From contig JAIWND010000018.1 in assembly GCA_025330725.1 (NCBI GenBank), forward strand, positions 434,001 through 498,000: a stretch of DNA of 64,000 bases. The letters are read 5' to 3'. Source of the stretch: Chlamydoabsidia padenii. Taxonomy: Eukaryota > Mucoromycota > Mucoromycetes > Mucorales > Cunninghamellaceae. Shown here piece after piece: positions 58,146-64,000 of the stretch. A model generated the notes under the pieces. That model did not search any database. It worked only from the letters and a program-made list of their open reading frames with translations, and was not told the origin of the DNA. The first letter of the stretch is position 1, and each line of letters starts with the position of its first letter. Both the position numbers and the translations under genes were made by a program.

Positions 58146-59633
58146 GTTGAGTGGATGGTTGAAAAGAGGAAGAGTAAAAAAGTCAAGGTTGTTCTAACTA
58201 CACAAGATGATAAAATCTATTATAAAGGTCAAGATGAGTTACTTTGTTATCATTTAATCAGTAAATGTTGTTGTTTTCAATAACATACCCAAAAGTAATC
58301 AAGATAGATGTACCAATGTTAAAAGAATTAAAGAAGAATTTTTTTTAAAAAAAAAGGGGGGGGGAAAGGGAAAAGAAAGAAAGAAATTCCCATTCCTTTG
58401 GTTCCGCTTTTTTATGAAAAAAAGTGAGGCAATTTCTAATTGGCTGCTGATAAGCATCAGCTAGAGTACAAAACATATAAAATCCCGCAAGCGCCCGTTT
58501 GTCATTGATAAGATGTAGTGTGTTTGATGCTTTTTGCTTATCAAAAACTCAACCGCGGGATAAAATCAATGCAAACCAGCTTTCCTCCTTGATCCCTTTT
58601 CCCCCTTTGATTTAAAAAAAGAACATCCAATCATCAAGACTTGGATACCGGAGTTTGAACATTTCCCTTGTTGAGTCGATCCCTTATCAATAGTGTTTAT
58701 TTGTCACATGTGGGGGAGGTAAGGAGGAAAAAAAAAAAGTTTAGGCTTATCTCCTACCTAATGGTCCATCTATTTGATAAAAGAGCACTCACTCACTTTG
58801 GTAAGGTAAAAATCATCAAGAGAGCGTAGTACGGTCTTTAGCCAATCAAATCAAACGATCTTTTTTTTCAATCGCATCCAAGGGTAAATAAACAACAAAC
58901 CGAAACGATAACGAATAAGAATGTTGGATTCTGCCGATGATTTCACATCCCGCTTATGTCACTTTTGGGTTTATTTTCTAAATACATATTCAGTCGGATA
59001 TGAAAAAACATCAACATCTTATCAGTAACGGGCCTCCTAGAGTAAAGAATATCATGTTACATGCATCACAATCCATCTGCATACATAGATTATTTCAAAT
59101 CCCGCCAAAGGAGGATTCCTGTCTATCCCCTCAACAGGTATTGATTAATTCCACGCAAATTTTTTGATGTCCTTGGATCTGCATTACCATTCGAACCCCG
59201 ACTTCCTTATTTGGGTACCGAGACCATCAGAATGAAAGCACTTTTGTATCTACCCCCTTCTCTTTTAATGTATTGAATAAAGTTGATAATAATATATACA
59301 TTAATATTATTTGGTATAGTATGAATATCTAAACTCACCATGATACATAAAAGACAAAAGACCATCCAGTCTTATGATGTATACAGTATATCATACACAT
59401 GATAGGATACATTAAGAAGAGAAACAAACCCATCCTAATGCCCTGTACGTATCATATATGATAACATGGATGCATGATTTGAACCATCAGATCAATGCAC
59501 AGGCTTTAACGGAATTTAAAATAGATATTCTCTTTTTCCCAATAATCTTCCATCCCAATCACATTAGATATTGCATTATAAAATGATGTTTTTATTTCCA
59601 AAAAAAAAAAAAAAGGTATGTGTGTATCTAAAT
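58146..59633. other. 1.5 kb gene-free region rich in the recurrent element
   Basis: Holds five forms of the element: AAATCCCG (58480-58487), CGCGGGATAAAAT (about 58555-58567), CACATCCCGC (58944-58953), TTTCAAATCCCGCC (59093-59106) and TTCGAACCCCG (59191-59201). This is the densest cluster in the window, upstream of the GATA factor. CCAAT-type motifs (TCTAATTGGC near 58434, AGCCAATCA near 58840) are also present. No gene is supported. Confidence 0.5.
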
Positions 59634-60287
59634 CTAATTTCCACCAGGTATCAAGAAGCCCACCAAGCAAGCATCCAACATAAAGTCAGCATTCACCCAA
59701 GAATGAGTCAGCACTAGAATAAAAGAATCAGTTTTTTTTTTTTTTTTTTTCTCAGTAAACCCTCTAGTCATCTATCACCATCCCATACTTACTAAACAGT
59801 TTAGTCCCGTCTCTTCCCGCCACTCGTAAGAGATCCTTGACACCACCAGGGTGGAAATGCATATAAGGTGTAATGTTATATACTTTGCCTTGAATCGCTG
59901 TCCAAGCATCATCTATCGTTCGGTGTTGTTTAAGATCATCCAGTGTATACCTTGCCAATTGTGGTACCCCCTATAATAAATAAAAGAACGAGGTTTACTT
60001 TGGTGGTTGTGATGAGGTTCCTTGTTGTACTTGTTTACCCGCAAGTCTTGACCTGATGATTTCAAACGAGCCCAATCTAATGGAGAATGACCAGGTTCGA
60101 GTTTTACTTTGTTTCGTCGTTGAGGTGTTGATGCAGCTGCTAATCGTTGTGGACCATCCCTAGCTGGGAATTCAGGGACACCAAGAGTAGGAATATCTAG
60201 TTCGAACCCAACAAAAAAAAAAAAAGGTATGTTAGTATGTTTAGAAAGGAGACAGTGTTTTGATCTTTTACCTGATGGATCTGGCAT
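59634..60287 (-). CDS. Cytochrome b5 domain protein (Irc21 / NCB5OR N-terminal-like)
   Basis: Four exons, 60287-60272, 60196-60039, 59970-59793 and 59713-59634, join in frame to 143 residues. The first coding exon is only 16 bases (MPDPS plus one base). The region before the domain carries [20 protein letters not shown], a conserved lead-in of the Irc21 / NCB5OR group. The heme-binding fold has [23 protein letters not shown] with the first axial histidine, and [20 protein letters not shown] with the second (HSWVN). It ends at FLIPGGN with no membrane anchor or reductase domain, so it is a soluble heme protein that must work with a separate reductase. Yeast Irc21 has been linked to drug and DNA-damage tolerance; the role here is not known. 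Confidence 0.86.
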
Positions 60288-60409
60288 AAAAAAAAGAGAG
60301 AGAGAGGGAAGACCCACACACAAAATTAAAAATAGAGAGACCTGGTTTTTATTAAGATTTTTTAAAAGTCCGAATGGACAACACGACAGTAGATAAAATA
60401 GATAAATAA

Positions 60410-61963
60410 TCAAGAGGGAAGAGAAGACCAATCAAAAGAAGGTTTATCACACAAGCCCAGACAGAGTTCGACATGAGTAGACTGTGGATCCCGCAAGACG
60501 CTCCGAATGGGTTCGTTTAAAGGATAAAATGTGTCGTTTGTTGTATTTGAGATCACGATCCGTTTCCCTGGTGGTGGACGTTCCATTTCGATTTCTTCCA
60601 AAAGTTGATGGAAAGTAAATGTGTCGGTGATGGCCAAGTTCCGTATAAAGTAAAAACTATTAAAAGAAGAAGAAGAGTGGGAAGAAGAAGAAGAAGACGA
60701 TGAGGATGAGGTGGAGGATGGATAAGAAGAGAAGATGATGTGTTGTAATGAGGTAGGTGGTGAATCCATCATCTCTTCTTGTCGTCTTGATGAATCAGTC
60801 ATCACCGGGCGTATGCTTTGTTGTCTATCCGTTTTGAGTGAGATGGTTTCCACTATGATTCGATTTGGTTGAGAGTCATGGTATGTGCATGAAGAAGAAG
60901 GTGAGATACATGCTTGTTGTTGAAAGGCCATGAATAATGAAGAAGAGTTATTACTTGGTAATCGATGAGAGGGTCCTTGGTGATATATGCTTGGTTGTGT
61001 CATTTGTAGTGGTGGTAACTGCTGAGATGTGAATGGATCGATAGGTGAGGTACGATGAGGATGTGAGTGTTCATGTAAATTTGGGTGTAAAGTAGATGCT
61101 GATCCCAACCCAGAATAACCCATGTTAGGATTAGATCGAAATAAAGGTGTACTAGCACTTGATAATGGTGGTGGTGGTGGTGGCGGTGAAGAAGAAGATT
61201 GTCGCCAATGATGATGATGATGATGTGTTGTTCGTTTACGTTTCATCGATGTAGAAGCCGACATGGTGGTAAAATCAGGTAAAGGACCAGATGATGATGG
61301 ACGATAACAATTAGGAGGATACCTTTTTTGTAATTCCCTGACCTTGGCCGCCAATCCACCAGTGGTTGATTCATTATTGTTGTTGTTGTTGTTGTTGTTG
61401 TTGCTGTTACTACTCCGTCGTGTATCCGGCAAGTAATCGAGATTCGAGTCGGCAGGTGATGGTGGCGCTTGTTGTGACAATCGGCGTTCGTGGCGTTTTT
61501 TCGCACGATACAAAGTGGAGCTATGTGCTTTGCATAAGGATACTTCATCAGCCAGAGACAAACCTACTACTTGATCATGGTCGTCTTTATATATACTGTG
61601 TGCATTTTCCGTTAACCATCGTATTGAGAATTCATAGTCTTCTTTATCCGCCGTCGCATGGAGTTTCTTTGCCCTGGAATCTAGACTGCCACCTGGTAGA
61701 TTTTTGCCCCTTCTTGGTTGTATATTGTCACAATTACAATCGAGTCCATAAGTCTATATATAAAAATAAGGTGATGAGTGATGTTTCTTGATTGTTTTTT
61801 TTAATACCTTGGAGCAAGTAAAACAAACACTGCAAACAAGACATGCGTTCTAAATAAATAACAAATAAAAGAAAAGGTGATTAGGAGTTACGCACATGTT
61901 CATCATGATGGTCCCCCATCTTACCTTTCTTATGGGTAAAGGACACCCAGTATGTGACATCAT
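60410..61963 (-). CDS. CxxC-type putative zinc protein with homopolymeric tracts
   Basis: Three exons, 61963-61925, 61849-61808 and 61753-60410, give 474 residues. The two tiny first exons and the start of the third assemble a cysteine cluster: CPLPIRKNACLVCSVCFTCS, then KTYGLDCNCD. Six of the cysteines are spaced CxxC, which suggests one or two metal-binding knuckles. A conserved-looking segment follows (FSIRWLTENAHSIYKDDHDQ, SLADEVSLCKAHSSTLYRAK). The rest is low complexity with runs of Asn (10), His (6), Pro (7) and Ser (10), then a folded-looking C terminus (FHQLLEEIEMERPPPGKRIV, THVELCLGLCDK). KRKR and KKRHERR could be nuclear signals. I do not recognise the family; a transcriptional regulator is a guess from composition. 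Confidence 0.72.
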
Positions 61964-62883
61964 GGTATGGGGTAAGTGGTATTTATGGTATAATGTTAAA
62001 AAAAAAGAAGAAGAAAAAGAAGAAGAAGAAAGAAAGAGAGATTAGCACATAAATAATAAAAAAAAGGGGGTGTTGGAAGAAGAAGGAAAAAAACAAAAAG
62101 GCGGGTCAGCGAAAACCAACTAGGGGCGGACTTTATTTGAAATTTGGATCTTTTGCATGTTTTGATAGCCATGTGCTCTATTTATGTGTGTGTGTGTGTG
62201 TATAAAGTGTCAATAAAAGAATCATGTTTGGAGCCACCAGTAGCACATTTTCCCCTCCTTTCCCCTTGATGTTTATATATATATATATATATAACTGTTG
62301 TTTATTAGGATGATACTATATTATATCAATATTATCTATTCTATTGTATTGTAGTAGGGGAATACAGTGTGGATATAATGTAAAAGAAGGTATGATACGG
62401 ATGTACGGGGTACTGTGTGTAGCACAACTACAGATGTTACACGGCATAGTATGCTTCCATTCGTTTGACATTTCACATCCTGAGAGTATATGTCAGGATG
62501 AAGTGTTAATAATATTTGAACATGGTCCACTTGTTCCTTGATGTTCATCATTTGACATTACATCAGGCGTTAGGATCCTAAAAGAAAATTATCAAAAAGT
62601 AAAATAAAAAAAAAGATACTGTTTATAGGTCAGTAGCACATTGGAATGTCATTATGTGAGGCATAGAAAAGAAAGAAAGAAAGAAAGAAAGGCAAAGATG
62701 CATCCAAAACGGGAATTAAAATATTAAATACCCGCACAGCGTCTTTACGAACGACCATGCCAGCCATTCTATCATACCATCCCAACCCCCAACCCATGAG
62801 ATATATGCATAAATAAATAGGTGTGATCAGATCACGATAACTTTATTATAACATCAGATACTAAACAACTATTAATACTAATT
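61964..62883. other. Intergenic with simple repeats
   Basis: Contains purine-rich and TG repeats (about 62184-62200), a (TA)n tract at 62273-62293 and an (AAAG)n tract at about 62668-62692. A variant element (AATACCCGC, about 62727-62735) is present. No gene is supported. Confidence 0.5.
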
Positions 62884-64000
62884 CTACACCCTATCATCAT
62901 CATGATGAGGATAATCCACACGATAGCTACGGACGGGACTGAAAAAGTAAGATTTCATCATCTTGAGATCATACACATGTTCTTCTTGTTCCACCTTGCG
63001 TTGATTGACGCTGGTATATTTCCTCCATGCCAATTTATTATGCCGCCCACGATGTGTCCCTCTGACATCCAGTTGTAAAAAGAAGCGTTCAAAAGGCAGA
63101 GTATCGTCCTGGATATCGAGCTGTAAAACTGCCTCCTCCGTCCACCTGAAATATCCATGGAAGGTTTGTTGTTTGCAGCACGTTTGATCGAGCCGGCTGA
63201 CGACTTGAGCCGGTTCCTCTGTCGTGACATGGATGATCACCTTACCATCCGTGAAGAAGCGCAAGTAGCGATAATAAGTGACGAGATGGATCGGTTGGTT
63301 CCATGCCGTATCTGATGTACCCGGTCGAATATAATGACATGTCGCGATGTAGACGCCATCGTATCGGATGCGAGGTCGTTGAATGTACATGTGGTACCAG
63401 CTGCCATAGTGTTGGACATGGGCGGATTGGATCCGTTGAGAGTCGGCAAGGGTCTTGCCAGGAGGTCGATAGGCGTGTTCACACAAGTATCGCCATATTG
63501 TCGGTGATCGGGTCAGCAGGAAGAATCGTTTACATACCAAAGCTACCTTGGCACTTGATGAAAGTGATTTGAGAAAGAGGTGTTTAAGGATCGTCAATAT
63601 AATTTCATCTATAAAGAGAGTTAGTTCATGTTGATTTGTGTGCAGACTTGCTGTTTTATTGACCTACTTGGTAATTTGGCGATCAATACCGGCTTATAAT
63701 CAAGGGCAGGCATAAAATCAGTATCTTGTTCAGAGAACTCTTCAATCAAGGACGCCAATGGATCTTGCCAAGAGGAGGATTGGATCGCCGGTTGTTCGTA
63801 TTCGATACCCATAGGAATAATGTGCCGGAAAATACGATCAGAGCCTTCACCGCCATGATCACCACTAGATCCACCTCGTTTCTTGAATTCTTCTTCTTCT
63901 TTTTCTAGTTCAGCCAATATGTTTGATTGATAATGTTGTTTGTAATCATGGTCGATATCCCCATTCAATCTAAAGGCCCGTCGATAATAAAAGAGTGCTA
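62884..64000 (-). CDS. F-box protein of the FBXO9/HRT3/Pof7 family (5' partial)
   Basis: Two exons inside the window, beyond 64000 to 63668 and 63608-62884; the gene begins outside. The upstream part ends with a TPR-like segment (ALFYYRRAFRLNGDID), as in FBXO9, then a variable acidic linker. The F-box spans the splice junction (KLPNEIILTILKHLF, KVALVCKRFFLL, IWRYLCEHAY). The C-terminal domain has the family's conserved features: YGSWYHMYIQRPRIRYDGVY, IHLVTYYRYLRFFTDGKV, and KLAWRKYTSVNQ with KSYFFSPVRSY near the end. Family knowledge: an SCF substrate adaptor; human FBXO9 acts on Tel2/Tti1. The stop at 62884 is followed by 3' sequence with AATAAA-like motifs. Confidence 0.9.

Noticed and set aside
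1..64000. Mobile elements, CRISPR arrays, secondary-metabolite or toxin clusters, viral genes
   Set aside because: Searched for by eye (terminal repeats, transposase or reverse-transcriptase motifs, regularly spaced repeats, large synthase domains) and none found.

Overview
The window is nuclear DNA of a filamentous fungus, most likely an early-diverging one of the Mucorales type (for example an Absidia- or Cunninghamella-like genome). The grounds are many very short introns (about 50-90 bases, GTAAGT donors, some with a clear TACTAAC branch site), AT-rich intergenic DNA with long A or T runs, genes packed on both strands, and a family content (F-box/HRT3, SRE-type GATA factor, kinesin-7, Tctex dynein light chain, ricin-type lect­in, raffinose-synthase-like GH36) that fits such fungi. 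No ribosomal RNA, tRNA, transposon, CRISPR array or viral gene was seen. All exon joins given here were worked out by hand from splice signals and reading-frame continuity.

Layout. 1-8740 (mostly + strand): end of an SSH4-like ubiquitin-ligase adaptor, signal peptidase subunit SPC2, a membrane protein (- strand), a GH36 raffinose-synthase-like enzyme, an NHP6 HMG-box protein and a DUG1-like dipeptidase. 8741-30268: casein kinase 1, a 27-exon separase (- strand, about 2119 residues, rebuilt in frame from end to end), a small unknown protein, a Tctex-type dynein light chain, an HSL-family hydrolase, a RAN1/SKS1-like kinase and a sugar transporter. 30967-46685: a UDP-glycosyltransferase, a 3 kb gene-poor stretch with decayed genes and a duplicated tail of that glycosyltransferase, a ricin-type lectin, a type II membrane protein, exosome subunit CSL4, a kinesin-7, dynamin DNM1 and COX9. 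46686-64000: ribosomal protein P0, a SUR7-like membrane protein, an unknown small gene, a decayed gene, a GPI-anchored wall protein, a bHLH-zip factor, a two-finger GATA factor, a cytochrome b5 protein, an unknown CxxC protein, and the 3' part of an F-box (FBXO9/HRT3) gene that runs off the window.

The genes do not form one pathway or cluster. Several (separase, kinesin-7, Tctex light chain, CK1, DNM1) are cytoskeleton or cell-division genes, but their proximity looks like ordinary housekeeping gene order.

The most unusual signal is not a gene. A short element, AAATCCCG or AAACCCCG (usually TTCAAATCCCGC, or GCGGGATTTGAA on the other strand), occurs more than 25 times, almost only in intergenic DNA, often next to TGCATGAAT. 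It is far commoner than chance and may be a lineage-wide promoter element. Other points of note are microexons of 6 and 10 bases, two GC-AG introns, a GATA repressor that lacks the usual cysteine-rich segment, and four separate gene relics.
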